From Ulva prolifera (lineage: Eukaryota; Chlorophyta; Ulvophyceae; Ulvales; Ulvaceae), in assembly GCA_023078555.1 (NCBI GenBank), contig CM041202.1, forward strand, positions 1,608,022 through 1,672,021: 64,000 nt of DNA, read 5' to 3'. Below, in pieces: positions 24,280-36,632 of this stretch. How positions within the stretch are numbered: the first letter of the stretch is position 1; each line of letters opens with the position of its first letter. A program made the position numbers and the translations under genes. A model generated the notes under the pieces. That model ran no database searches. It saw only the letters and a program-made list of their open reading frames with translations, and had not been told where the DNA came from.

Positions 24280-27200
24280 CTGCATGGCGCAGAAGTCTGT
24301 GTCTGGACCTCACACGTTGCACGCGTCGCACACAGACCGGACGACTTGCGTTTCCCCGGCTGTGCTACCTACCGGCCTCTCTGACTGTGTCCTGGTAGCG
24401 CACTGAGAACGAAAACCATTCACGCTGATGCCAGCTGTGGAAGGCATGTCAGAGTGAGCACAGATGCATTCAGGGAACTGCCAGGCTGCAAGGTGAAGGC
24501 AGCTTGTACTCATTGGGTCACCCGTGTCAGATCTGCTGTGCTCATTGTCCTGCCATTCAGAGCAGCATCGTTGCTACTGCATGACAGTATACCTTGCGAC
24601 CGGTTTGTGATGGCTTTGACAGCAGTCTCAGGAGGACACAGGCCGGGGAGACGTTACCGACACTGCGAGCGTGCTTGTGTCCTCTTCATCACACATCTTC
24701 TGCAAGTCGACCAGCTGCATCGTCCTCGGGATCAGCAGCAGCATCTTCAGCCAGTCTCGCAGTGGCAATGGAGAAAAGTACGTCATGCAGGCCCACAAGT
24801 TGCGGTAAAATCCGTACGCTTTGAAGCATTTCCACATCTCTACCTCATCGACTCCTTCGTTGTCATTCAACTCGTTGCAGCTTGGAGATCCCAAGAACGT
24901 GCTCACACCAATCTGTACACCACACGAACTTTCCACCACCACATTTCGACAGATACCAGTCACACGTTGGGACAACGGGGTTATCATCGAGAAGCTGTGC
25001 CAAGTTGCGAAAAACAATAGGTTCAATGATGTGAGATGTACTGGCGCGATTTGTGAAAGATGGTGAGGCCCCAGCGTGTAAGGCTATCTCTTAATTGCCT
25101 CGTGGTGAATTGAATTTTTGTATTCCGTGTGCCCAGGTCCTGCTGTGCAAAAAGGGATGCAGTTGCCTGTAGCGGGGCACCTGGTGCTGCAGTGGCACAC
25201 ATCAGCATTGCACAGCACTGGCATCCCATATATGCTTGCTGTCTTCACCTGTCCTCTGATGGCACGGCGGTGGCCGTAAGAACTAATCAAGCGATCATGC
25301 TGAGACTTCAAACACGATGATAGGTAATCGGGAGGAACCTCGCAGTGGAGGTCATGGTGGCGAAAGTATACAATCTGGCACAGCTTGCCTGCTGTGGAGT
25401 GTCACAATTTGATCTACAAAATCAAGGACGACCTGTATGGCCTGGCCACCTTTGACGTGTCACAGATCAATAAAAAATGTGTACATGTACGGATGCAATT
25501 TCGACTGGATGCACATCTGGCGTGTAGTGAGTCTGCAATGCTCTTGACAGTAGTAATATGGCTGGAGAAGCACTGACAACCTGATCTGGCGTTCACAGCG
25601 GACACTCACTCCCGCTACAGTGAAATTGCTGTGACATGTACTGGAATATAGCACAAGAGTGCTCGTACAAGCAGCTCATGCTTTGACATTGAAAGCGAAC
25701 ACGTACACAGATGATTTGTTGCGGAGATTGGTCTTCGTATCTCAAGGTCTAGTGGAGTAACACACCGGTGTGATGACAGACCTACTTGTTACGTTGCTGT
25801 TTGCCATGCTTTCACACACTGGTCCAAGCCCCCCAGCAATTGATGACGAAGCTCGTGATGCACGTCCATTGACATCAGCAGATCGCCTTGCAGAAACATT
25901 AAGCCTCCTTCTCGATACACTGCAGCCTTCTCTGCGAGGCGTGTTTGAGTAGACCGCTAGGTGGTTGCCTGTGATGCAGCGGCTGCTCAATCGCACCATG
26001 GGATGGCCTGGGGGATCTACTACGTGAAGCACCTGTGGACGTATATCGGTGGATTGTGAAAGATGCCATGAGAGCCTGCAAAGGGTCTGACCGACTGCTG
26101 GTGAAAACTTCCTGAGCGCAGGCCGCTCCAAGCTGGTAGAAACTCTCTGAGTGCAGCAACGGCACCTGGACACCTCTTCTCGCACAATCCCAGATATCTC
26201 ATCCCTACAACTCTGCTTTACGATCACGCCAATTTGTGCGGCAAGCTCCGAAACATCGGCTGGAGTCATGTTGCAGAAGACCTGCGGGTCTTGATGACAT
26301 CCATGCGGCATGTCCAAGGTACGGCTTCGTTCATACTGGTGCTCCATTGCCACCCAGCATAGTTAGCGTCGGCGTGCGCATTCGTCTTCTCCTGCTGACA
26401 GGCAATGGACGAGAGAAGCGGGTCGCATGGCATCCCGATTACCACAGCTATCGTTGATCTTGGTCAGAGGCTTAAACTAACTACACATACCGCTATAAGC
26501 ACCTGGGTGCTCATGCTTGGTGCCACTGCCTGGCATCATGCCCGTCAGGCTGGTCGACCAGGAAGTCAAGAACAAGAGAGCATGCCGGGGGGATAGACGT
26601 CAGACAGTCGCATCAGCCACTTTTACCTGTTTCTGTGGACTGTATAATTTCGGAATTAAGTGCTGTCTAGAACCTAAACGACCAAGCTGTTAATGTTGCA
26701 ACGCAGAGCTGAAACGCACTACATCGCACTGCGCACGCGTCAACCCCGTTGCGCATAACGTTTGACTTCAATCACTTTTTGCACCTGGACAGGTTTCCGT
26801 TCGCGATCGTTCTGTGTCGCGCCGGAGCCCCGCCAAGCTGACCTTAGCCGCGCGCGTGACCATCATTCGGCACCCGGGTGGAGCTGTTTCGCGGCAAAAA
26901 GGGGCCCTGGTGCCTTCTCCCAACAGGCCATGAGAGCAACGCCAGGAGGACGTAACCGACATTTGTTTCTTATGCAGCGCTTTGCGTCTCGTTGGCGTCT
27001 CTCTTGCGACATTGATGAGTTGTGAAAGCAGCTCACGACGTTGCGGCAGCTCCTGGCACACACCTTTGCGCTGGCACCGCTCTATGTATTCGGCAAGAAC
27101 TGTGAAAGATTGGTGAGACTTCGTGCGATCTTAATCATTCTGTTTGGTAGCGTGATGCCATTCAACGAGACTGTGAATCAGCCATGTGTATGGTTTACCT

Positions 27201-28460
27201 AGTGTACTGGGCTGCATGTTGTCTTTGCTGAACAAGACGCGCACATCGCTTGCACAACAATACCGGCACTGAGTGCTTTCAGCTATCACTGCGGGCAGTT
27301 GCTGCACCAATATCGCGGCAGGTTGAAGCGCCTTTCCTGGTGCAACTCCAAGCTCAAGCCAACTTGCTAGCACCGTTCCTGCACACTGCTGCGATTTGAA
27401 TTTGATTAGGAGGCTACCCATGCCGTCTCCATGCCACTGCTCTAAATCAAAGTCACCTTCAGAGGAATGACCACATGGCCTGCCATATGTCAGCACTTGC
27501 ACAGAGCGCTTGTTGCGTAGTGTGCGGTTCCCCTGGTTGCTGCTCGCGGTGCTACCTTGCTTGCTTTGTCCTTGTAACACAGAGCGCTTGTGCAAGGCAG
27601 TCTGCATGCCTGCTGCAGTCTGCATGCCTGTTTCAGCTGAATGTCTGGGTGAATGTTCATCATACAACAGCTCGGGCCAATGCATGACAGCGCACAGAAG
27701 CATACAGCAGTGTTTACCCGACCAATTCTATGCACATATCGCTTCGCGTCCTCAACATATGCAGCACTCCGTCCTTGCTATTGAATCATTGAGCACGGAC
27801 ACCCCCCCCCCCGTCTCACAGAACATATGCATGCCCGAGCCATGCGCCGCCAGCCCCGAGCGTTTCCCTCCCTCTACTCACCACCAACTTCAAAATGCTA
27901 CCACAAGCACAGCCACGTGCAGTCGCTGTCAAAGACAGGCTGGTTAACACCAGTCCCCATCCGCTTCTACTGCCTCACATCCGACGTGGACACGGGCAAT
28001 CACCACAACGTACACGTCAGTTGCGGGCACAGCCACGCAGGCACCACATCACATTGCAGTTTTTTTTCAGGCACCACATCTGACATGCATGCCTCAAGAA
28101 GCCTCTGCACAGAGGCAACACCCCCACAGGCACTCACACGATGCAGCTGAACAGCTTGCACCCCTCTACCGGCGACCCTTCGCCACGCAGCACACAAGCG
28201 TCAACTCGCGTGCCGCCTGCACTATCTATCGCAGCACACGCATACTCCGTCGCTAGACCCCGTGCTGGGTCAATGCTCTGCCTGCTGCATCACTTACAGC
28301 TTCACAACCGCCACAACACACGCCACGAATCTACCCTCCAGGCTGCAGCAGGAACAGATTCTGGAGCAATTCAAAGCGCGCACAAACACATGACATTTCA
28401 CCGCGGCACGGACAGCTGCGTACCACAGGTGCCACAAGGCATACTCAACCCCTCCTCTCC
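24280..28460. other. Gene-poor region upstream of the channel gene
   Basis: About 4.2 kb of lower GC content with only short ORFs. It should include the channel promoter and N-terminal exons on the minus strand; an open stretch at 24628-25026 (-) is possible but shows no domain. One family A insertion lies at 27500-27591. Confidence 0.4.
27500..27591 (+). mobile_element. Family A retroposon, shortest copy, 14-bp TSD
   Basis: A 64-bp insert (27514-27577) lies between perfect direct repeats CACAGAGCGCTTGT. The insert is only the terminal part of the family: GGTTCCCCTGGTTGCTGC, then GCGGTGCTACCTTGC, ending TTTGTCCTTGTAA. Confidence 0.85.
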
Positions 28461-31400
28461 CTACCACAGCACGTACAGGTCCTCATTTGCCGATCGCAAG
28501 TCCGTCAGCATACTGTCCGACAGAGCGCGCTCCCTCTGCTGCACGTTCAGCTCCCTCAGGCTTGCCAGCAGCAGCAGCGCAGGCAGCAGCGCCGCGGCCC
28601 CCTCCCGCCCGAGCCGCGAGTATGACACGTCCAGCACCACCAGCTGCGGCGCCGCGACTCCGCGCCCTCGCTTCCCGCCGACCGCCTCGGGACACAACGC
28701 GCCCGCGAGTTCCGCCGCGCCCTCTCGGCCCATCTGGCAGTAGCTCAGCAGCAGCTGCGTGAGGCCGCCGAGGGCGGCCAGCCCCGGCGCGAGCGTGTGC
28801 AGGCCCGGCGGGTCAAGCAGACTCTGGCCGAGGTCCAACACCTCGAGCCGCGGCACGCGCGTCAGCCCCTGCGCGAGCACCCGCCCCCCGCCCTCCCCGA
28901 GCACCGTCCCCCGTAGCCACAGCTCCCGCAACTCCTGCATCCCCTCCACGGCCGCCGTCACCTGCCCCGGCGACAAGAAGCAGTTCTCGAGACTCAGCCG
29001 GCGCAGGTCCTGCAGCGCAGCGAAGCCATGGGCCATCGCATCCTCCGCCTCTGCACCCTCTTGCAGCGTCTCGCATAGCACGATGGAGTCGTTCATGCTG
29101 AGGGACCGCAGCGCGGTCAGCATCTGTAGCGCGCCGGCGAGCGCCGCGGCGCCCGCGCCGCTGAGGTGCGACCCGGACAGGTCGACGTGTGTGAGGCACG
29201 TCAGGCCGGCGAGGCCGCCAGCGTACTCCTCCGCCAGCAGCGCCCCCTCCATATCCCCCGGCTGCCGCAGCACGAGCTCCTGAAGCCGCGGTAGCTCCTG
29301 CAGCAGCCACCCGACATCCACGGAGTCGTTGCGGTGGAGGCTGAACGAGAGGTCGAAGCGTGTGAGGCACGGGCAGAGGCGCGGGAGGCCCAGCATCTCG
29401 CGGGCGAGCCCCGCAGCAGACGAGCTGCGGTAGTCTCGCACGCACAGATCCTTCAGCTTCGGGAACAGGAAAGACCCCTCAGCCATGGACCGGGCGTCAA
29501 GGCCGTCGTGCGCGCCGAAGCCGTAACGGTCTGCGTCATACCCCAGTGTCAACACTTCAGTGTTGGGCATGAAGACACGCCCCCTGAGCAGCGCCGTCAG
29601 GTCTTCGGGTTTCCAGGAAATCTTATCACAGTGTAGCTCTTTGATGTTGGGGAACTCCACCATGCTTGCTGAGAGGAACTCGGGGACTGACATGATGGTC
29701 TCAGTTGTTGCCATCTGGATGCGGGTCAATTGTGTGAGGGTCATGATGGCGAGGGAAAAGGGCGGCCCGACGATCTCGGGGGTCTCAGGGATCACGTCTA
29801 ACTGCATTGCGCGCAACTTCTGTGCACCGAGCAACGCCGCGCCGAGCGAGACGATGTGGTGGTCCATGACCGAATCGTCGGAGAGGTGCAGCAGCGTGAG
29901 CTGCGGCAGAGCACACACAGCGCGCAGCATGCGGCCGTACAGCTCCTCCTCGCTTGCCACGAACGAGACCGTGATGTGCACGGCCTGGAGCGCCGGGAGG
30001 TGCGGGAGCGAGACCGCGAGCAGCTCCATGCATGCCGGGTTGTCCACGGAGATGTCGAGGGACTGCTCCGCATCAATGGGGGGCGCGCAGGCGCGTAAGG
30101 CGGCGGGCTGGAGGGCCGGGGGGAGAGATGAGAAGAGGTCCGGGATGCGGACGGGGGGGACGGGGAGGGTGACGGGCTTAGGGCCGGGGGGGCAGAAGGA
30201 CTGCCGGAGGATGCTGACGGCGACGTCCTCCGGCACGCTCTCCAGCACCTGCACAACGCGTGCATCAGCGCGGGGGCACAGAGTAAAGTAAAGTAAAGCT
30301 GAATTTACTGAGCCGTATCCAGTTGGACATTGACAATTCCGAGTGCACGGGACACATATGCTGAAGGGGTAAACCACCTGGAAACCCCCCTCAGACGACC
30401 GTACGCAACTCACAGGGCCTCCTCCTGTGCTGAGCGAGGTGGTCACGCACGGCCGTTTTGATCCCCCAAAGCGCACGCAGAATCGGACCCACAACCTCCT
30501 GCAACAGAGGGGGTAGCTCTAGAGTAGTAGGACGGGACTGGATGGCAGTGTGGTTGAAAATGTTTCGGCTTTGTGTTGCACCACCAATGCGGATGCTGCA
30601 TTGTAGCCGTTTGCAGATTCAAGTAGAACTGCATCTTGAGGGGCAAGAAGGGGGGGGGGGAGGTTTAAAGGCGAGCCGAACGCAAATGAGCTCTTCAGTC
30701 GCCTCAAACAGCAATGGTGGGCTGGAGATGCAGCACACAGCGCAGCACAAGCAGTGCAGCACACGCAGTGCGGCCAGGCGGCCGAGCCTCCCAGTCTGGG
30801 AAATTCGAACCGGGCCCAATACATCAGGAGGTCTCCGCAATTGGCCTTCGGTCCGGTAGTAACTTGAGTCAGTCAGCAGGCTCTGCACTGCAAGACGCAC
30901 GGACGGAGCTTGTTTCAGGATGTCGTGCGGGCGGTAGAATCTTTGATGGTTTTTTACACTGCCACCTGCCAGCGTCCTTGACAGCTGACAGATTCTGCAG
31001 AGGCCCCGCAAATGTGTGTCTTGAACAATTTAGGCAAGACACAGGCACACAACTGGCAGGTTCACAAGCAGGCCAGGGAAGCAGTTACTGCGGCGTATGC
31101 ATATGGGACATCTCTGACCAATTCCGCCTTGCCAATCACGCGCGACGTGGCGGACACTAGATTTTTGCCACCGACCATCGCGCGTCGCGGCACCCCTCTA
31201 CAATGTGACGCGCCGCGGTGCCCCTATGACGCGTCGCAGCGCCCATAACGACGCGTCACAGTCCCGGGGATGTCTTGTTCCTGCGGGATCCCGCCTTCAT
31301 GTCATGGGCGGCACAATGCGACCTCCTGTGCCACCGCGGCACAGGCCGGCGCCTGAGCAAGGCTGAGTGATCGATTCATGCAACAGGCGCGCCGCATTGG

Positions 31401-32763
31401 TCAGTACTGACAACGACCCGAACAACGAATTCGAAGATTCAGGCATCACTTTGCGTATTTACATGGTCATTCTGTAACACAGGAATCGATCAAGCCCTCG
31501 CAAGAGCCCTTTAGATCTCATGTGGCACATGGACAATTGGCACTGACATACTGTGAAACCTGAGGTAGAATATTCACCGCAGCTGTTTGGTTGACATCAC
31601 GAGCTGATAGGCCATTTGGCTAGCTGACATGTCTTGAGGACCTGATCCTGCCGGAGTAGTAGTTGGCAATGTGTGTTGTGCACGGGTGCTGGCTGCCGGC
31701 TGCCGTGCTGGTCATGTGTGTTAAAAGGGTGATCGCAACGCTTCGGAGGTTTTTTTGCTGTATTTGTCTGCACCCATGTACTCTTCAACAACATATGACA
31801 TATGACACGGTTTGATTCTGTTGTTGGCAATGACATACTGCAATGATTGCATGCATGCGGAAAACCAGTCACCCAGCAGCCCAGTAACAACAGCACCAAC
31901 ATAGCGTTGACAGCAGCAACAAAGCACATTCAAGGCCGAGGGACTGCCAGACAGAGGGGGCACACGTCTCACCACAGCAGGACTGTGCCTGTCTTGCACC
32001 GGGGCTGTGCCCATGGCTCTCTGTGATGCCTGCAGTGGTTGATGCATACTTGCCTTCCCAACATCACAGCTACTAAATTCAAGACATTGCTGACTCCAGT
32101 GGCGGCTCCGCAAACCACACACCACACAACAGCGCACCAGTATGGGGTATAGTTTGTTGCACCGGCATGGGGTACGGTATGTTGCGTGCTGCGTGCTGTA
32201 TCTTGCGTGCGGTCGGTATGTTGGTCGGTGTGTTGCTGCGTGCTGCATGTTGCTGTATGTGCTGCATGTTGCTGTATGTTGCATGCCGCGCGGATGTGTC
32301 TGTGTCCTGCGGTGCTACCTGCCTCTATCGCTTTGTCCTTGGAACACAACAGCACACCACACACCAACACGCCCGCTGCCACTTTCATCCTTGTAACACA
32401 CCAACACGCCACCACGCTCTGCCACACTCTTCGACTTGTCTTGGCTTAACACTCTGCCACACTCTGCCGCACACTGAAACACACTGCCACCACAACCTAC
32501 CAGACAGCTGGTCATGCCCTTTCACCAGAACAGCATGGAACCACAAGAACATACCAGTGATGAAATGGCATGCAGTGCGGGGAGGAGCCTTCTAGCAAAG
32601 GCAGTCACCAGTGTTCTTGCAGTTGAAGGAGCGTGGGAGGGGCAGAGATGCTCACCTTTTGTAGAGCAGCAGACAAGGCCGATGCGTCGGACTGCTGTGC
32701 TGGAGGATGTCCTTCATAAAAGCTCGTGCGGGTGGATTGAGGGGCCGTCTCTTGATTGTTCAT
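28461..32763 (-). CDS. Leucine-rich-repeat (RNI-like) protein, paralogue 1
   Basis: A long 3' exon (30252-28461) encodes about 597 residues beginning VLESVPEDVAVSILRQSF after a TGTGCAG acceptor. A 36-residue first exon (32763-32656, starting MNNQETAPQSTRTSFYEG) has a GTGAG donor and matching phase, joining as AALQK|VLESV; that link is inferred. The large exon holds irregular ~25-residue LRRs such as LTHVDLSGSHLSGAGAAALAGAL and LRRLSLENCFLSPGQVTAAV (shown in part), typical of cytosolic ribonuclease-inhibitor-like arcs used for protein binding. The protein shares sequence end to end with the gene at 36633-38708, including the ALRACAPxIDAxQ motif. A single 2.4-kb intron contains a SINE-like copy and a family A insertion. 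Binding partners cannot be inferred. Confidence 0.82.
30282..30540 (-). repeat. Family S SINE-like element, copy 2
   Basis: Nearly colinear with 2287-2530, sharing long identical blocks such as AAACCACCTGGAAACCCCCC on the plus strand. In the minus-strand sense it has B-box-like GTGGGTCCGATTCTGCG and the tail TTTACTTTACTTTAC. The head upstream of the B box differs from copy 1. It lies in the LRR gene intron. Confidence 0.75.
30783..30870 (-). repeat. tRNA-like sequence with A- and B-box matches
   Basis: On the minus strand GGCCAATTGCGGAG resembles a Pol III A box, and about 35 nt downstream CCCGGTTCGAATTTCCC is a strong B-box/T-arm match. A full cloverleaf could not be folded by eye, so a tRNA relic or the head of a second SINE is more likely than a working tRNA. 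Confidence 0.4.
32124..32359 (+). mobile_element. Family A retroposon with 16-bp TSD
   Basis: Insert 32140-32343 (204 bp) lies between ACACAACAGCGCACCA and ACACAACAGCACACCA (15 of 16 identical). Its 3' part has TGCGGTGCTACCTGCC and ends TTTGTCCTTGGA. Its 5' part is a TGCTGCATGTTGC-type internal repeat. It is in the intron of LRR paralogue 1. Confidence 0.8.
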
Positions 32764-32950
32764 GATGGCGCAGTGAGGGGCCAAGGGCAAGAGGCAGAGC
32801 TGGTCCGATGTGGAAGTCTGCCTGTGAGGAGGTGCTGCGCAACTACAGATGGATACCAGCTGCAGGCACAGATGCTGCGTAGGCATGCGGCTCGCAATTG
32901 CAATCGTAGTCACGTTGCCAGTCTGGGCATGCACTCAAAGCTGGTAAGGT

Positions 32951-32996
<46 letters not shown>
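32951..32996 (+). repeat. Uninterrupted poly-G run (46 nt)
   Basis: 46 consecutive G residues on the plus strand about 190 bp upstream of the proposed start codon of LRR paralogue 1 (minus strand). Such runs can form G-quadruplexes; length may be affected by sequencing. Confidence 0.95.
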
Positions 32997-32997
<1 letters not shown>

Positions 32998-34144
32998 AGC
33001 TGTCGCATCTGGCTATACATAAATGCGATCCCAATGCTATCATCTTTCAATGCGAATCGGCGTTCGCCTGCTCGGACGGGGCACGATTGAGCAACGTTCA
33101 GGTGGAAGGCATGCTTTCTTTCCGGCACATGCACAGGTCAGACCTTAGTGCCGGGACTCGGCAGACAACATTTGCAAGAAAAATGAAACAATATGTCAAT
33201 TCTCGTCTCAGGTGTAATCTCTTGCGCCATATAGCGGCATGGCGATGCGCAGGCTAGAACAAATGTGCAGACCAATCCAGCCTTGTCCCAAGCCCGACGG
33301 CAAGCCCACACGAACTACAGTTGATACACAAAAACTCAAGATGTATCCCACTTTTGACACAGCTGCAGCTATGCGCAGAGTCCACACCTCGGCGATTCGG
33401 TGTGCTGCCACTGGTGAACGCGTGCGCAGAGCAGAGGCTACGCTGCGCAGCGCGATATCACCCGCACATCAATAACAATCCAGCACCTGACATCAATTGT
33501 TCACACTGGAGATGTTCAGCCCTGTTAGCGACGCTTCTTGGATTGAGATCCCGTGTCAGCGCAGATCTGGTTCTGCAGCGTCATATGCATCGACTTGAGA
33601 AACTCTTGTGCTATGTTTGTTTGGACCCATTTACTCTTCAATGACGAAATTTGCAGCTTCATCGACGACTGAACGACGGTGCACCTCGCGCTTTGTGAGA
33701 AGTCAAGAGATGCTGAAGCTTTGTGCGAACTGCCTTCAATTGTCAACGCGGTCTCTGCAGCTGATGGTGATTCGGAGGAGAGCGTTTTGCTGTGTTCGTA
33801 TTTGCCCGTTCATTCTTCTATAACATCCTGCAGCTGATGGTGTATCGGTGGTGCGTTCGTGAGCTGATGTCATGCAGATCGCCTGCCTCTCAGGGCTGAC
33901 GCGTGACATCGACCGCTGCTCCGAGATAAAGATCTGTATAGGAGGATGCGGTATTGCAGCAGAAGCTACACCTGCGAGCTTGAACGGTCGACACACACTT
34001 GCGACATAGATCGTGCACGATGCGTGACGCTGCTGATGGCCATGCCGGGCCCTTTCGCCACTCTACATCTGCCGGAATTCATTTGAATTTACGTGCAGGG
34101 TCCTGTTGCGGAGCTCCAACGAGTACGCCAGGACTTGCTCTTTC

Positions 34145-34147
<3 letters not shown>

Positions 34148-34193
<46 letters not shown>
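34148..34193. repeat. (AT)n microsatellite
   Basis: About 23 TA units without interruption. Tyr/Ile ORFs across it are artefacts. Confidence 0.97.
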
Positions 34194-34196
<3 letters not shown>

Positions 34197-34780
34197 TTAC
34201 AGCCCTAAAGTTTGCCTACATGCACAGGCGGACTGTGCACAGGTTCACAATAAAAGTCCATGAGATTGCCGGCCGGCCCGAGGCCCCGTAGCCATTGCTG
34301 CGCTCCCACGCTGCAGCGTGCTCCGGGGTGGCTGCCGCTTTGACCGCATGATCGATCGATCAAAGGCATCGGCGAGGTGCTTGTAAGAAGAGCGATCGAT
34401 CGCGAGGGACAGCATGGGACAAGGACTCACTCGTGGCACGGTCAGACTGAGTTCAAAGAATGGCCGAAGGCAGTGCTCGTGCATGCCTTCCCTGCATGAC
34501 CTTGTGACAATCCAGCGAGGCATTGCTTTGACTGGATAGTCGAGAGTGCACATCACTGCGCTCTGGGCCCGAGTCACGTGGTACCTGGCCGCGGCCGCGG
34601 CAATACGTATAGCTTGCTTCACAGTACAGATCGCTTGCCTCGTTCGGTCGCAACTTCCGAGATTTGTCAATTTTCCTCTGGGCTTGGCTGTGCAGGCGTG
34701 TATACATACATACAACGAGTCCGTTCATACACAGCGCCGTTCGTCCGCGCGCGGCTCGCGGCCGCTCCGAGGCAGATCCA

Positions 34781-35158
34781 TGCTGGCCCGCCGGGCTCGC
34801 CACCCCCCTGCTCCGCCCCAGCCCGCCTCCCAGGTCGCAGGCCCTTCGCGCGGGGCGACCTTGCCCGCGGAGCCGATGCCTGCGACTCCGCCGCCGCCGC
34901 CGACCGCGCGCGCGGCCGCGGCGCCGGCACCTGCGACTGCTCCGGCCGCCGATGCCGATGCTGGACACAGCACCCAGATGGAGCGCCATACGCCGGATGC
35001 AGCGCAGGCTGCGGCGCTGGCGGCGACAGCGGCGCCAGTTGGCCAGGATACGGCGGGGCCTGGGGAACAGGCCGCTGGCGCGCAGGTGGCGGCGCTGGGG
35101 CGGGTGCTCAGGGTGGTGGCCCAGGAGAAACTGGGGGACATCATGTTTGTGCCGCCAG
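34781..35158 (+). CDS. Uncharacterised Ala/Pro-rich ORF, probable exon
   Basis: From an ATG at 34781 the frame stays open for 126 codons to a plausible donor at GCCAG|GTGACC (35159); without splicing it continues to 35391. The first ~80 residues are Ala/Pro-rich and disordered. The end, GRVLRVVAQEKLGDIMFVPP, looks like a structured amphipathic helix. No family was recognised. GC-rich third positions match neighbouring genes, but the antisense frame is also long, so strand is uncertain. Confidence 0.35.
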
Positions 35159-35391
35159 GTGACCCCTTGTGCATAGGGGACGTGCCGGTTGTGAAACCCT
35201 GTGCTGATACCTGTTGCGGCCGAGCGGCCCGGAAGAACGGCAGAAACCCCCCGGGGGTGCTGCGGAGACGCGGGAAACACAATGCGTATAAGACATATCG
35301 CTTGCACGACCCTGATCTGAAAGGCTCCCAACCTGACGGGGCTGGATACGCGAGCATGCTGTCGATGATGACATGTGATGATGAAACGTAA

Positions 35392-36632
35392 ACCAATTCC
35401 GGCTGTGCTGCCAGCAAGCATATCCGGCGCAGCTGCAACTTGTAACAATCAATGCCAGAAAATTGACAATCATTCCCCGCTGTACAATTGCAACTACCCC
35501 TTGGTATGCCATTACCTCAGATGCATGGTGCAAAGCACGTGCATTTGCAATGATACACCAGGCAAAGTATGTCTCAACTGCGAGAACTGTCTCACTATTT
35601 AGCAAGGCGGCAGCAAGTCAGGTATGTAGGGAGCGGTCACTTCATATACCGCAGTGGCTTGGTGGCACCATTCACTGCAGCGCTTCCGCACCTACCCACC
35701 CACAGCGGAACATTATCAGACAGGCTTCACTGCAACTGCAGTACTTGGGAGCAGGCCACCCACGGACAGCCTCTCGCGTCGCGATCTTGTCCACCTGAGC
35801 AACAGTCGCCACTCGCCGCAGCTGCCCTGTTGTTAATCCCGTGATGCGGGAGTGCGGCCTCAGCCAGCCTGCCGATCAAGTACCTGCTAAGCTGATTATT
35901 ACTCTTTCAGATTTACTTGACTTTACTCTCCTCAAATTAAACCCATGATGCAGCCTCCCCTCCATCACCCCCACCCTCCCTGTTCCTCCCTGCCCCAAGA
36001 AGTCTCCGCTGGTCAACAACAGCCTGGGCGCTCCGCCTCGAGGCTACAGCTATGGAACCACGCAACAGCATGTTGCATGATTCGTGCCGCCCCGCGCCCT
36101 CTGGGAGTGCCGGGCGTGTCCGCACTAGTGTTGGGTCGCTTTGCAGCATTTCCAGGGCTGCCACCCAGAAATTAGACCTGAATATTCGGAACTATTACAT
36201 ATGATCGGGCCCTGCGACCCAAGACTGGTCCACACGCCCGCTTTCTAAATCGGCAAAATCAGAGCGTTTCATTTTGTCCCGATACGAGGAACTGAAAGCA
36301 GGGCAGCAGCGGCACACAGGTATGTGCTGCCGCACACGCTATCATGCAGGGCATGCATCGGTGCGAAACCGATATGCATGCAGCTTGATCTCAGACGACG
36401 GCGGCCTTGAGACCATGGCAGAAGCCGCCTGCTCAAACGGTGCAGTCTCCTCCTGCTCTTGACCTCTCCCTCTGTCTCTCTTGAGTTCCATCAGCACTTT
36501 GCTTGCATGAACATGGGCGGAACCGCCAGGGGTGTATGATATCATCGCATCTGAAGCTGCTGCGCCTCCGTACGCGTGCGGGCGGAATCGCCCGAGGCGT
36601 ACATCGTATCACCGCGTCAACGCGCGGCGGGG
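35392..36632. other. Intergenic region with family B repeat
   Basis: Downstream of the 34781 ORF and beyond the 3' end of LRR paralogue 2. Apart from a family B copy at 36131-36237 nothing was recognised. Confidence 0.4.
36131..36237 (+). repeat. Family B dispersed repeat, copy 3
   Basis: Best-preserved copy: TTGGGTCGCTTTGCAGCATT, then GGGCTGCCACCCAGAAATT, then ATATTCGGAACTATTACAT and ATGATCGGGCCC. It matches the inverted copy at 40016-40120 through its full length. Confidence 0.8.

Larger units (their letters stand above)
32764..34545. other. Upstream region of LRR paralogue 1
   Basis: Contains the probable promoter of the LRR gene, a 46-nt G run and an AT microsatellite near the right end. 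No exon was recognised. Confidence 0.4.

Noticed and set aside
24454-25026. ORFs upstream of the channel gene as its N-terminal exon
   Set aside because: No PAS or other channel N-terminal feature and no convincing splice pair to 24279.
30253-30494. N-terminal extension of the LRR ORF
   Set aside because: It translates the SINE-like copy 2; the exon begins at the acceptor at 30252, as in the paralogue.
34725-35438. Antisense 237-codon frame opposite the 34781 ORF
   Set aside because: Ala/Gly/Ser shadow composition; the plus frame has a better start, donor and a structured end, though strand is not certain.
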